Positions 17,427-25,183 of a stretch of DNA of 64,000 bases are shown here, in pieces. Below the pieces are notes generated by a model that had not been told where the DNA came from, made no database searches, and worked only from the letters and a program-made list of their open reading frames with translations. Source of the DNA: Hungatella effluvii (GTDB taxonomy: Bacteria > Bacillota > Clostridia > Lachnospirales > Lachnospiraceae); the NCBI RefSeq assembly GCF_003201875.1, contig NZ_QJKD01000022.1, positions 1-64,000 on the forward strand. The letters run 5' to 3'. Made by a program: the position numbers and the translations under genes. Each line of letters starts with the position of its first letter. Within the stretch, counting starts at the first letter, position 1.

Positions 17427-17915
17427 TCAATGGCGAGGTTCCTTTTTCACCATCAGGATTGCCTGAATCAGTGCGCTGGTCACCTCTGAGGCGAACATCT
17501 CCTCATTCTTTCTTCTGCGTTCGTCATCCTGTTCATTCATAACCACATAGTGTGGTTTCAGGCGGTTCAATGCCAGAGCAGCAATATCTTTTTTGCACTT
17601 ATCGCATTTGCAGCAGTTAAAGCGGTCGAGTGTCGCATCCAGCTTCGATATAACCAGTTCCTCCATCAGGTTGACCAGTACCATATTCTGCTCTTCCTTT
17701 ACCGGAATGGAAACAGCTGGCCGGCGAATAGCCTTCGCCATACTGGCGGCAGTCGGAACAGGAGGTATAGTTCCCATAAGTCCGGCAGTTCCCGTTTCCA
17801 TGGTGACGGCGCTTTCATCTGCCCCGGGAACGACATTTCCTCCTTTTTTCGCGGCAGAAGGCATAATCTTCCGGTACATCATCTCTTTATCTATTTCTGA
17901 TCTGCTCTTAGCCAT
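17427..17915 (-). CDS. ComFB domain protein with Cys cluster
   Basis: The C-terminal half is a ComFB domain: NLMEELVISKLDATLDRFNC, then CKCDKCKKDIAALALNRL and KPHYVV. The four cysteines (C101, C102, C104, C107 from the chosen start) suggest metal binding. The N-terminal 75 residues are low in complexity and contain a proline-rich patch (GTIPPVPTAASMAKAIRRP). ComFB is a late-competence operon protein in Bacillus; in cyanobacteria it has been linked to cyclic dinucleotide binding. ATG 17915 is chosen because it overlaps the parA stop by eight bases with AAAGGGGG upstream; the frame is open to 17960. Function here is unknown; coupling to parA suggests a joint role. Confidence 0.8.
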   Translation of the reverse strand: MAKSRSEIDKEMMYRKIMPSAAKKGGNVVPGADESAVTMETGTAGLMGTIPPVPTAASMAKAIRRPAVSIPVKEEQNMVLVNLMEELVISKLDATLDRFNCCKCDKCKKDIAALALNRLKPHYVVMNEQDDERRRKNEEMFASEVTSALIQAILMVKKEPRH

Positions 17916-18681
17916 TTGCTTCAAGCCCCCTTTGGAAGAGTTCGTCCGCCAGTTTCTCATAGTCCTTTACTGCATTGCAGGCAGGAGCATATTCCAGCAC
18001 TGATTTCTGCAGCGACTGGGCTTCACGAAGTGCCACGCTTTCCCGGATGTAGGCGTTCATGACCGGGAAATCCAAATCAGCAGCCACCATATTAAGCGTG
18101 CCTTCCACTTCTCTGCTGAACCGGGTTCTCGGGTTATGCTTTGTTAAAAAAGCCCCCAAAACCTTTATATCGGGATTACAGTAGCTTCTCACCCGTTCAA
18201 TTGTCTCGTTTAACTGCATAATTCCCTGCAGGCTGAAAATGTCCGACAGCATCGGCATCAAAATATAATCAGCCGCTGTAAATGCATTTACCGTCAGAAT
18301 TCCCAATGCCGGAGGAGAATCAATAAATATGTAATCGTAATAGGGCTTCAGCGAATCCAGGGCCATCTTCAAAAGGAACTCTCTTCTTGCCCCTGTAAAT
18401 TCAAGTTCAATACTGCTGAGCAAAATATTGGAGGGAATCAGGTCCACCAAAGACGATTTCTGAACCGCATACTTAGGCTTTAATTCTCCCTTCAAAACAT
18501 CGTAAATCGTTGCACAGCCATCTGTTTCAGCGCCCATACTGAAACTTAAATTCCCCTGTGGATCCATATCCACCGCCAGTACCCGGTAGCCTTTTGACTT
18601 AAATACCGAGGCCAGCACATACGCCGATGTCGTCTTACCGACACCGCCCTTTTGATTTGACAACGCAATGGTAGCTGCCAT
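17908..18681 (-). CDS. ParA/Soj-family ATPase (orphan)
   Basis: MinD/ParA superfamily ATPase. The deviant Walker A (KGGVGKTTSAYVLA), the switch I aspartate (AVDMDPQGNLSFSMG) and Walker B (YIFIDSPPALG) are intact. It resembles Soj more than MinD (no C-terminal amphipathic helix seen) or FlhG. No parB gene is adjacent. ATG 18681 is selected over 18714 because GGGGG lies seven to eight bases upstream and the product then starts MAATIALSNQKGGVGKTT. The only cotranscribed partner is the ComFB gene. Since flhF and flhG are not in the flagellar operons of this window, a role in placing flagella or another surface structure is possible but unproven. Confidence 0.88.
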   Translation of the reverse strand: MAATIALSNQKGGVGKTTSAYVLASVFKSKGYRVLAVDMDPQGNLSFSMGAETDGCATIYDVLKGELKPKYAVQKSSLVDLIPSNILLSSIELEFTGARREFLLKMALDSLKPYYDYIFIDSPPALGILTVNAFTAADYILMPMLSDIFSLQGIMQLNETIERVRSYCNPDIKVLGAFLTKHNPRTRFSREVEGTLNMVAADLDFPVMNAYIRESVALREAQSLQKSVLEYAPACNAVKDYEKLADELFQRGLEANG

Positions 18682-18731
18682 GAGAATTCCCCCATAACTT
18701 ACAATTTTCCACACAATATGACATTATTGTT

Positions 18732-18760
18732 ATTATAGCAAGAAACAGGAAAACATACAA
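18732..18760 (-). promoter_or_regulatory. Sigma-A promoter for parA
   Basis: TTGTAT (18755-18760), 17-base spacer, TATAAT (18732-18737) on the minus strand, about 50 bases before the parA start. Confidence 0.75.
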
Positions 18761-18808
18761 TTGGATTTTTCTTCCGGTTAGAGGCATTTACCGCTTATTT
18801 TGGCACAC

Positions 18809-19654
18809 TTACACTTCCTTCAGGTGTTTCTCCAGCATTTCGCACAGCCTCGGAATCTGAGACTCAAACTCCACGCCATACCATCTGGAGCTGCCGGAAG
18901 CAGCGGTTGCCTCAATACAGAGAACGACAAAATCCGCAGCCAGTGCCAACGCGCTCGCAAGGCTCAATCCACGCATTACACCTCCCAATACCACCGAGGA
19001 GTAGAGATCACCAGTTCCATGGTAACTTTGAGGACAACGATAAGTAAAGTAGGAAAAGCTCTCTCCGTCACGATTCAGATAGGCCACTCCCAATTTTTCA
19101 GGTTCAAAGCTGACACCAGTCAGGACAGCAGTTTTACATCCCAGCTCCAACAGCCGCTCCAGCATTTCCCGGATATAAGCCTCATCATAATCCGTACGGT
19201 AAGGCATACCAGTAAGCAGACTGGCCTCCGTGATATTGGGCAGAATCACTTCCGCCTTCGCGCAAACCTTCGCCATAGCCGCCGGAAAATTCTCATCAAA
19301 TGCAGGATATAGCTTCCCATTGTCCGCCATAGCCGGATCAACCAGCACCAGATTTTCCCCAGTGGCAAACTGATCAAAGAAATCACAAATCTGCCCGCAC
19401 TGTTCCGCCGATGCAAGGTAACCGGTATAAATACCATCAAATGAAATCTGTTCCGTCTTCCATGCCTCGGAGATCGGCGCAATCTGATCGGATAAATCCT
19501 TACAGGTAAAACTCTTAAACATCGTATGCGTGGACAACACCGCCGTTGGAAGGATACCGCATTCCACTCCCATAGCAGAAATAACCGGAAGCGCAACGGT
19601 AATAGAACAGCAGCCAACACAGGATATATCCTGCAGAGTAACGATTCGTTTCAT
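18809..19654 (-). CDS. Pyridoxamine kinase
   Basis: PfkB/ribokinase-fold kinase that phosphorylates B6 vitamers for the pyridoxal phosphate salvage pathway. The 281-residue product starts with VTLQDISCVGCCSITVALPV, the substrate-binding beginning typical of the clostridial pyridoxamine kinase family, and has LVDPAMADNGKLYPAF, NITEASLLTG and the catalytic HGTGDLYSS motif, where the aspartate is the likely base. AAGGAGG precedes ATG 19654. It is a single gene, unrelated to the surrounding flagellar operons, with its own promoter. Confidence 0.92.
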   Translation of the reverse strand: MKRIVTLQDISCVGCCSITVALPVISAMGVECGILPTAVLSTHTMFKSFTCKDLSDQIAPISEAWKTEQISFDGIYTGYLASAEQCGQICDFFDQFATGENLVLVDPAMADNGKLYPAFDENFPAAMAKVCAKAEVILPNITEASLLTGMPYRTDYDEAYIREMLERLLELGCKTAVLTGVSFEPEKLGVAYLNRDGESFSYFTYRCPQSYHGTGDLYSSVVLGGVMRGLSLASALALAADFVVLCIEATAASGSSRWYGVEFESQIPRLCEMLEKHLKEV

Positions 19655-19692
19655 TTATCAAATCCTCCTTATATGTATTCTTATTACAGTGA

Positions 19693-19750
19693 AGTATAAC
19701 AAATATTGGACTGGTCATAAATACCCAGAGTGTATGAAAATGACCAGTCC
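19693..19750 (-). promoter_or_regulatory. Promoter and inverted-repeat operator before pyridoxamine kinase
   Basis: A -10-like TATACT (19693-19698, minus strand) lies just downstream of a perfect 11-base inverted repeat, GGACTGGTCAT (19708-19718) and ATGACCAGTCC (19740-19750), whose downstream arm would overlap the -35 region. The arrangement suggests a repressor site; the regulator is unknown. Confidence 0.5.
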
Positions 19751-20205
19751 AGTTATAGTGGCGGCGGCCTGCAGGAATAGAAAAATTAAATGTTGAGAGG
19801 TGAGATGCGCTGAAGGGCAGATAGGCAGATGAGAAATGATAGATAATTCCGGAAATTTGAAATATAGCACGATAATATTCTCACTCTAAATATAGGTAAA
19901 AAAATGTCCTATAAAATTATGTTTAAAATAATAACAAAGCCATTGTATTTCACTCATTTTTATGGTATAATTCACCTATATTTATATTATCTTTGGCATT
20001 TCATCTGCCAAATACGCAAATCATGATATTTCATATACCGGCAGTATCGCCGGGTATTTTCAAAAATAGTTACTGGGAAAAGGCCCGCTGACAGCTGCAT
20101 TTTACGGTATTTTATAAAACAAAACCAGAAAATGTTCCTATTTTACCTGCCATGTGCCAGGAGTCTGCCGATCTTTTTCCCTGCCAAGCAGAAAAGGGGA
20201 ATTCT
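19751..20205. other. Intergenic region with the long leader of the Rpn gene
   Basis: About 450 bases without a gene, noticeably rich in A and T between 19850 and 20000. It contains a plus-strand promoter (listed separately) and a leader of some 230 bases. Within the leader, 20034-20058 can form an imperfect hairpin (ATACCGGC with GCCGGGTAT) followed by TTTTC, possibly an attenuator. No small ORF with a good ribosome binding site was found. Confidence 0.4.
19943..19971 (+). promoter_or_regulatory. Sigma-A promoter for the Rpn-family gene
   Basis: TTGTAT (19943-19948), 17-base spacer, TATAAT (19966-19971) on the plus strand. Transcription would start near 19979, leaving a leader of about 230 bases before ATG 20206. 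Confidence 0.7.
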
Positions 20206-20997
20206 ATGGGGCAAAAGGATATTTCTCTGGTTCGTTACTTTGAAGACGAGGACCGCTATGCGGATTTAATTAATGGCTTTATATTTGACGGAGAACGAGT
20301 TATTTCGGGCGATGATATCCAGGAGCTGGATTCCCGTATAATAGGATTTTTATCAAAAATCAAAGACGGATTTAAGATTCAGAAATACCGGGATTCTGTA
20401 AGAAAAGTAGTATTGGGTCTGGGATTTGCCATCATTGGCCTTGAAAATCAGGATCGAGTGAATCACGCCATGCCCATTCGGATTATGCTGGAAGACGCAG
20501 CCGGTTACGATAAACAGATGCGTCGAATCCAAAAGCATCACCGGGACAGAAAAGATTTACAGGGCGATGAATTTCTGGGCGGCTTCTCTATCTGCGATAA
20601 GGTTTACCCAGTCATCACCATCTGCATTTATTATGGTGACAAACCTTATGATGGAGCGAAAGAACTCTATCAAATCCTGGAATACGAAACCTTGCCGGAT
20701 AAACTGAAAGTTTTCTTAAACAATTACAAAATACACGTCCTTGAAATCAGAAGTTTTCATGATATCGATCGTTTTAAAACCGATTTACGTGAAGTATTTG
20801 GATTTATTCAACGCTCCGGCGACCCTGCTGAAGAACAAAAATTTACATTTGAGAACAAAGAACGATTTCAGAAAATGGACGAGGAGGCCTTTGACGTCAT
20901 AACAACGGTAACCGGTTCGAAAGAACTGGAACTTATGAAGAATAATTATAGGGATGAAAGGGGAAAATCAATATGTGCGAGGCAATACTGGGAATGA
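20206..20997 (+). CDS. Rpn-family PD-(D/E)XK nuclease, zero-frame product
   Basis: Recombination-promoting nuclease / transposase-like family (PD-(D/E)XK fold). ATG 20206 is chosen because AAGGGG precedes it; the frame is open from 20152. The catalytic region is intact: VRKVVLGLGFAIIGLENQDR contains the ENQ motif, followed by the family-typical HAMPIRIMLEDAAGYDKQM. The gene stops at 20997 with an atypical end (SICARQYWE); the family's usual C-terminal segment (MCEAILGMIEAGR...) continues in the -1 frame at 20973-21215. The sequence at 20961-20967 reads G GGA AAA, a canonical -1 slippery heptamer in the correct phase. Either programmed frameshifting, a disabling single-base change or a sequencing error explains this. 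Confidence 0.8.
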   Translation: MGQKDISLVRYFEDEDRYADLINGFIFDGERVISGDDIQELDSRIIGFLSKIKDGFKIQKYRDSVRKVVLGLGFAIIGLENQDRVNHAMPIRIMLEDAAGYDKQMRRIQKHHRDRKDLQGDEFLGGFSICDKVYPVITICIYYGDKPYDGAKELYQILEYETLPDKLKVFLNNYKIHVLEIRSFHDIDRFKTDLREVFGFIQRSGDPAEEQKFTFENKERFQKMDEEAFDVITTVTGSKELELMKNNYRDERGKSICARQYWE

Positions 20998-21215
20998 TTG
21001 AGGCGGGAAGAGTGGAGGGACGGACTCACGGAGAAGCTAAAATTGTAGCTATAATCAGGAAAAAATATATTAAGAAGAAAAATTTACAAATTATCTCTGA
21101 TGAACTGGAACTGGATTACTTCTATGTAAAAGAAGTGATAGACTTGATTCATGAGCATCCGGACTGGACAGACTTGCAGATAGGAGAAACACTGATAATG
21201 CGTAATAATTTTTAA
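20973..21215 (+). CDS. Rpn C-terminal segment as a separate 80-residue ORF (possible internal product)
   Basis: Begins MCEAILGMIEAGRVEGRTHG, which is the normal tail of Rpn-family proteins, then a helical end (SDELELDYFYVKEVIDLIHE). It is in the -1 frame relative to the upstream nuclease and overlaps it by 25 bases. ATG 20973 has AAAGGGG nine bases upstream, so independent translation is credible. In E. coli, Rpn genes produce a short in-frame C-terminal protein that inhibits the full-length nuclease; this ORF could be the equivalent. A -1 shift at 20961-20967 would join both parts as ...RGKINMCEAILG. Confidence 0.6.
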   Translation: MCEAILGMIEAGRVEGRTHGEAKIVAIIRKKYIKKKNLQIISDELELDYFYVKEVIDLIHEHPDWTDLQIGETLIMRNNF

Positions 21216-21313
21216 GATAGACGACACAGACATACGGGATAGACTATAAACGCTTCATAGAAATATTATTTAACTTTAATATGTGATATCTTAATCCACG
21301 TTATATTGTTTGA

Positions 21314-21348
21314 AGGGGGCGGTCTGTCTGAAACAAACCGCCCCCCTT
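21314..21348. terminator. Bidirectional hairpin between the Rpn gene and flagellin
   Basis: GC-rich arms AAGGGGGCGGT (21313-21323) and ACCGCCCCCCTT (21337-21348) lie between two converging genes. No long T-run follows on either strand, so termination strength is uncertain. Confidence 0.6.
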
Positions 21349-21371
21349 AAGGAATATGAATATTAATATAA

Positions 21372-22847
21372 TTACTGTAATAACTGTAATACAGACTGCG
21401 GCTGCTGATTGGCCTGTGCAAGCATCGCCTGTGCAGACTGAACCAGTACGCTGTTCTTGGTATAATTCATCATTTCCTTTGCCATATCTACATCACGGAT
21501 ACGGGACTCTGCGGAAGTGATGTTCTCTGTGGTAACACCTAAGTTGTTAATGGTGTGCTCAAGACGGTTCTGGATAGCACCAAGTTTACCGCGGCTGGTG
21601 GATACGGTGTTAATGGCGGTTTTGATCTTAGCCATGGCTGCGGATGCACCGTCTCTGGTGCTAATATCAACAGATGATAAATCTAATGCGTTTACATGCA
21701 TATCACCAATACTGAGTTCCAGCTGGTTATAAGTATCATTGGTATCACCAATTTGAAGTGTTAAACCACCACCAGCTGAAAGACCAGATCCACCTGCTAA
21801 TGTCGCCTGTGCTGCGTTTAATTGCGCCCCAGTCTTTGAGCCATCAAAACTAGCTGTCAAATCCAAACCAGCTTCTTCAAACATTTTATTTAAATCTGCC
21901 GCAGTATAGGACTTACCTGTCTCCAGCCCTATTGTTATATCTCCTCCTGCATTGATTGCAACACCTGTCGAAGCAGCAGTATTAGATAATGTTATTTTTC
22001 TTGTATCATTTCCAGCCTTATTTGATGTAATGGTCACTCCACTCGCAGTTACTATCTTTGCCTGAACAGGATCTTTTGTATCAATATGTCCTATATCTGT
22101 CTGGGCAACACTTGTACCGCTGAACCCTATATCATCTTTAAGTGTCACTTTCAAGTTCTTAGCATTGTCCGGGGCACCACTAGCAGCTGCAATTGCCCGA
22201 TCAATATCATCCTGAGTAATGGAATCACCAGTTCCGCCACCTACCTCAATAGTCAATTTGCCGCTGGTATTCCATTTAGCTACTACTGATTTTCCGCCGC
22301 CTCCGGCAACAGTATCAAATTGTACTGTTAAACCTTTCGGCCCCGAAACCTCTACACCAAAAGCTGTATTAAGGCCCGTTCCATGTGCCGCGATAGTACC
22401 TGCGCCACCACTGGTCCCAACACCCATCGTACCATCCAGCAACTTTATTCCATTAAAGTCGGTACCATCGGCAATACGGTTAATCTCATCTTTTAATGCG
22501 GAAATCTCATCCTGCAAAGCTTTCCTGTCAACATCATCAGTATATGTACCATTTGCCGACTTAGTAGCCAGTTCTGTCATACGATTAAGCATAGAATGAA
22601 CTTCCTGTAATCCACCTTCTGCTGTCTGAACTAAAGAAATAGCATCCTGAGAGTTATCGCTTGCCGCTTCCAGTCCCTTAATCTGTGCTCTCATCTTCTC
22701 AGAGATCGCCAGACCTGCTGCATCATCACCTGCACGGTTAATTCTGTAACCGGAAGATAACTTCTCCAGTGATCTTGCTACTGCACTGTTGTTTACGCCC
22801 AACTGTCTGTTGGAATTGAGTGCCATAATGTTGTGCTGAATCCTCAT
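21372..22847 (-). CDS. fliC: Flagellin
   Basis: Filament subunit. The true start is ATG 22847 (upstream in-frame codons to 23033 have no ribosome binding site), giving 491 residues beginning MRIQHNIMALNSNRQLGVNN. The conserved N domain (LSSGYRINRAGDDAAGLAIS, QDAISLVQTAEGGLQEVHSM) and C domain (GAIQNRLEHTINNLGVTTEN, RDVDMAKEMMNYTKNSVLVQ) are complete; the middle (about residues 145-370) is variable, Ala/Gly/Thr-rich and lower in GC. The gene is monocistronic between two hairpins. Its leader carries a CsrA consensus on the ribosome binding site. hag is the Bacillus name. Confidence 0.96.
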   Translation of the reverse strand: MRIQHNIMALNSNRQLGVNNSAVARSLEKLSSGYRINRAGDDAAGLAISEKMRAQIKGLEAASDNSQDAISLVQTAEGGLQEVHSMLNRMTELATKSANGTYTDDVDRKALQDEISALKDEINRIADGTDFNGIKLLDGTMGVGTSGGAGTIAAHGTGLNTAFGVEVSGPKGLTVQFDTVAGGGGKSVVAKWNTSGKLTIEVGGGTGDSITQDDIDRAIAAASGAPDNAKNLKVTLKDDIGFSGTSVAQTDIGHIDTKDPVQAKIVTASGVTITSNKAGNDTRKITLSNTAASTGVAINAGGDITIGLETGKSYTAADLNKMFEEAGLDLTASFDGSKTGAQLNAAQATLAGGSGLSAGGGLTLQIGDTNDTYNQLELSIGDMHVNALDLSSVDISTRDGASAAMAKIKTAINTVSTSRGKLGAIQNRLEHTINNLGVTTENITSAESRIRDVDMAKEMMNYTKNSVLVQSAQAMLAQANQQPQSVLQLLQ

Positions 22848-22853
22848 AATATT

Positions 22854-22863
22854 ACCTCCATGT
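22854..22863 (-). promoter_or_regulatory. CsrA binding site overlapping the flagellin ribosome binding site
   Basis: The minus-strand leader reads ACATGGAGGT, a full match to the CsrA consensus ACANGGANGU, and includes the Shine-Dalgarno GGAGG seven bases before ATG 22847. Confidence 0.8.
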
Positions 22864-22874
22864 AATTTTACATT

Positions 22875-22890
22875 GGGACTTCCCTGTCCC
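22875..22890 (-). promoter_or_regulatory. Leader hairpin with AGGGA loop, second CsrA site candidate
   Basis: GGGAC and GTCCC pair around the loop AGGGAA on the flagellin leader RNA, presenting a GGA in a hairpin loop, the favoured CsrA target shape. It lies about 12 bases upstream of the first site, as expected for CsrA dimers bridging two sites. Confidence 0.6.
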
Positions 22891-22980
22891 TCATAATAAA
22901 TAAGTATCTCCAATGTCGGACGGGCCCTGTCTGACACTGGACCGAGCTTCCAAGACATACCATCTTTTCCACTCTGTAAT

Positions 22981-23010
22981 ATATATCGGACGATTTCACC
23001 TTTTCCTTCA
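22981..23010 (-). promoter_or_regulatory. Candidate sigma-28 promoter for flagellin
   Basis: TCCGATAT (22983-22990, minus strand) fits the FliA -10 element. The -35 match (GAAGGAAA, about 23002-23009) is weak compared with TAAAGTTT. Placement gives a leader of about 130 bases. Confidence 0.5.
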
Positions 23011-23017
23011 TCGTAAA

Positions 23018-23050
23018 AGTGCACAAAAATCAATTTGATTTTTGTGCACT
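23018..23050 (-). terminator. Terminator after the VanY-type gene, end of the fliE operon
   Basis: A perfect 14-base inverted repeat (AGTGCACAAAAATC 23018-23031; GATTTTTGTGCACT 23037-23050) with a 5-base loop directly abuts the stop codon and is followed by TTTTACG on the minus strand. Confidence 0.85.
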
Positions 23051-23968
23051 CTATCCATAAAGGCTCTCTTCAATATAAAATTCTTCCAGTGACAGATTAT
23101 GCTCCTTCAAATACCGAGCCACATCAATTCCCACATATCGGAAATGCCACGGTTCATATTCAATCCCTGTTATTTCTTCTTTTCCCTCATCATATCGCAG
23201 AGTAAACCCATAATCCTGTGCGTGTTCCCGAAGCCATTTTCCTTCCGGAGTTTTCTCAAATGCCCGTTCCAGCTGGTGATAGGACCGTGTATAGAAATCA
23301 ACTGCCAACCCCAGACAGTGTTCTCCAGATCCGGGTATTGACAGGGTCTGGCGTGCCAGTGCATATGATTCTTCCTTCGAACGGCCCTTTTTCACATAAG
23401 CGGAAACTTTCCTGTTAAACAGCTTCTCCTGTTTATCCAGCGTCCGGTAACCAGAACATACCACAGGGGACAGGCCTTCTTCCTTCATGGCCTCTAACAT
23501 ATTTATCAGCGGTTCATAAATCCTTTCATCTACCTTCTGATCCGTTCCCGGTACATCTCTCAATGTTACCGCATAATCCTCCGGAACCGGGTATTCAGCA
23601 TTTGTCAGGATCAGACACCACATATCTTCCGCATTTATTACCAATTCTTCCTGCTGTTCCATTTCATAATCTGCCGATTTCTCAGATTCCTCTATCTCGT
23701 TACCTCTGTTACCATCTTCCCTGATATCATTTCTTACAGCATTATCTCCGGTAACAACCTCTTCAGGACGCGCTGCCAGCATTTTATCACCATCAACCAC
23801 CGCCGCTTCAGCCATAATTTCTGTGCCCTTTTTCGCCTCCGCTGTCTTCCGCTCCTGCACAGTAAAATGCGCAGAAATATACAGAAGCATAAAAATCAGT
23901 AAAAATGTATATATCATAACCCGCCGGTTTCTAACCACCTTCCGGTCCTCCGGCTTCTTCTTTCCCAT
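23051..23968 (-). CDS. VanY-family D-alanyl-D-alanine carboxypeptidase, membrane anchored
   Basis: Zinc peptidase that trims the terminal D-Ala from peptidoglycan stem peptides. A single N-terminal membrane helix (residues 17-35) is followed by an acidic linker (about 85-110) and the catalytic domain. Zinc ligands and signature are visible: SGYR (172-175), SGEHCLGLAVD with His217 and Asp224, and YEPWHFRYVG with His275. It ends the long flagellar operon and is closed by a strong terminator; AGGAGG lies about 10 bases before ATG 23968. It may act in local wall remodelling, but its presence may only reflect position. Confidence 0.92.
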   Translation of the reverse strand: MGKKKPEDRKVVRNRRVMIYTFLLIFMLLYISAHFTVQERKTAEAKKGTEIMAEAAVVDGDKMLAARPEEVVTGDNAVRNDIREDGNRGNEIEESEKSADYEMEQQEELVINAEDMWCLILTNAEYPVPEDYAVTLRDVPGTDQKVDERIYEPLINMLEAMKEEGLSPVVCSGYRTLDKQEKLFNRKVSAYVKKGRSKEESYALARQTLSIPGSGEHCLGLAVDFYTRSYHQLERAFEKTPEGKWLREHAQDYGFTLRYDEGKEEITGIEYEPWHFRYVGIDVARYLKEHNLSLEEFYIEESLYG

Positions 23969-24082
23969 CTACTACGCTTCCTCCTGCCTGCCAGACTAAC
24001 GCCCATTTATCATAGCCGCCACACCTTTTTAACAGGTCCGTAATCAGCCAGCCCTATCGTTTCCCGCACTGCGTCCTTTTAT

Positions 24083-24733
24083 CTACCGAATCCGTCTCAA
24101 CTGATCACTCTGCCGTTTCAAAATATACCGGTAAAGCAGATCCTCCTGCTTTGTGGCCATCTCCATAAACTCACAGCCATACCCAAATTCCCCATCTGGA
24201 CGGTCCACGCTTCTGCGCACCTCACAGGTAAAGAGCATAGAGTCCCCCATGGCAGGTATCACAATATTAAAACGGTCATTCACCTTAAACGCCTCCCGGC
24301 TGCGGAACATGAGTCCGCCCAGGCTGATGTCTACCAGATGTACTTTTAAACCGTTATAGTCTGTGGATTCCTCTTCCATATCTAGGATATCATCCCCTCG
24401 CATGCAGTTATAGATGACCCCCGTGTCCCTGGTACTGATACGGAAATACTCCCGACGCTCATCATTTGTCGCCTCGTTCAAATCGATCACACGGGCCAGC
24501 TTTGGAGATGATAAATAAACACGCCCAATCAGCACTTTAAAACCGATCTGTGTGTTATAAATCTCGATCTTGACCAGTAGATTATACGGTATGGAAGGAA
24601 GTTCATTTCTCGAACTGCCGATATCAATAAAATTCTTTCCAATCCGGTGCATGACCCCCATGGTGATTAAATCATTGTTCTTGGCCTTTATCACACAGGA
24701 AGATCCAACATATCCGTCTGACAAGTCAACCAT
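24083..24733 (-). CDS. PilZ-domain c-di-GMP receptor (YcgR-like)
   Basis: Flagellar brake-type protein. The N-terminal 90 residues resemble the YcgR/PilZN domain. The C-terminal PilZ domain has both c-di-GMP binding motifs: REYFR (RxxxR, Arg94 and Arg98) and DISLGG (DxSxxG, Asp135-Gly140). In other bacteria such proteins bind the motor or stators and slow swimming when c-di-GMP is high. It is encoded in the fliE operon between the FhlB-like gene and the carboxypeptidase. Confidence 0.92.
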   Translation of the reverse strand: MVDLSDGYVGSSCVIKAKNNDLITMGVMHRIGKNFIDIGSSRNELPSIPYNLLVKIEIYNTQIGFKVLIGRVYLSSPKLARVIDLNEATNDERREYFRISTRDTGVIYNCMRGDDILDMEEESTDYNGLKVHLVDISLGGLMFRSREAFKVNDRFNIVIPAMGDSMLFTCEVRRSVDRPDGEFGYGCEFMEMATKQEDLLYRYILKRQSDQLRRIR

Positions 24734-24796
24734 GTCGCGTACCCCCGTTTTTCTGTCATTTCATTCTTATCGTTACCATTCAGTCTCTCTATTGCA

Positions 24797-25183
24797 CTAT
24801 TCTGCAGGTTCCTCTTTTTTCTTTCCAGAGGCCAGATTTCTCCGAATCCTTTCGCCCGCTGCGTTCTCCTTGCCGCGAGCCGGCATAGCCGCCGTAGCTG
24901 CGGCCGCCTCCACTCCCCGGATTGACGCCGAGGTTTCGATCAGCTTGCAGTAAATAGCGGCCACCACCTCGTACAGCTCCACCGGTATGTTGCTCCCAAC
25001 CTCCAGCATGCAGAGAAGTGAAGCAGCGCTGTCGTCCTTGAATACCGGAATCCCCTTTTTCTCTGCAATATCTATGATATGCTCCGCCACGGTTCCATAG
25101 CCAGAGGCGATGACAACCGGGGAAGCGTCTTCTTCCGCGTTATATTTTAAGGCAACCGCCTTGTTTTTCTTATATTTTGACAT
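24797..25183 (-). CDS. FlhB C-terminal-like protein (FhlB/YlqH type)
   Basis: A short, soluble relative of the cytoplasmic domain of FlhB. The region KNKAVALKYNAEEDASPVVI, then ASGYGTVAEHIIDIAEKKGI and NIPVELYEVVAAIYCKLIE, aligns with the segment after the cleavage site of FlhB (normally PTHFAVALKYD...APVVVAKG), but there is no NPTH motif and no membrane part. ATG 25183 with AGGAGG ten bases upstream is chosen over 25222; it overlaps the preceding gene by 14 bases. The last 35 residues are Ala/Lys/Glu-rich. Family members are found beside FliK-like genes in Firmicutes; function is not established. Confidence 0.82.
   Translation of the reverse strand: MSKYKKNKAVALKYNAEEDASPVVIASGYGTVAEHIIDIAEKKGIPVFKDDSAASLLCMLEVGSNIPVELYEVVAAIYCKLIETSASIRGVEAAAATAAMPARGKENAAGERIRRNLASGKKKEEPAE

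Noticed and set aside
20973..21215. Reading the Rpn tail as simply a decayed pseudogene
   Set aside because: Not excluded, but the catalytic motif and both frames are intact apart from one base in a G4A4 run that forms an in-phase slippery heptamer, so I list it as a candidate recoding event.
22848..23033. N-terminal extension of flagellin to 23033
   Set aside because: It would run across the leader, the CsrA site and part of the terminator; ATG 22847 has a strong ribosome binding site and gives the canonical flagellin N terminus.
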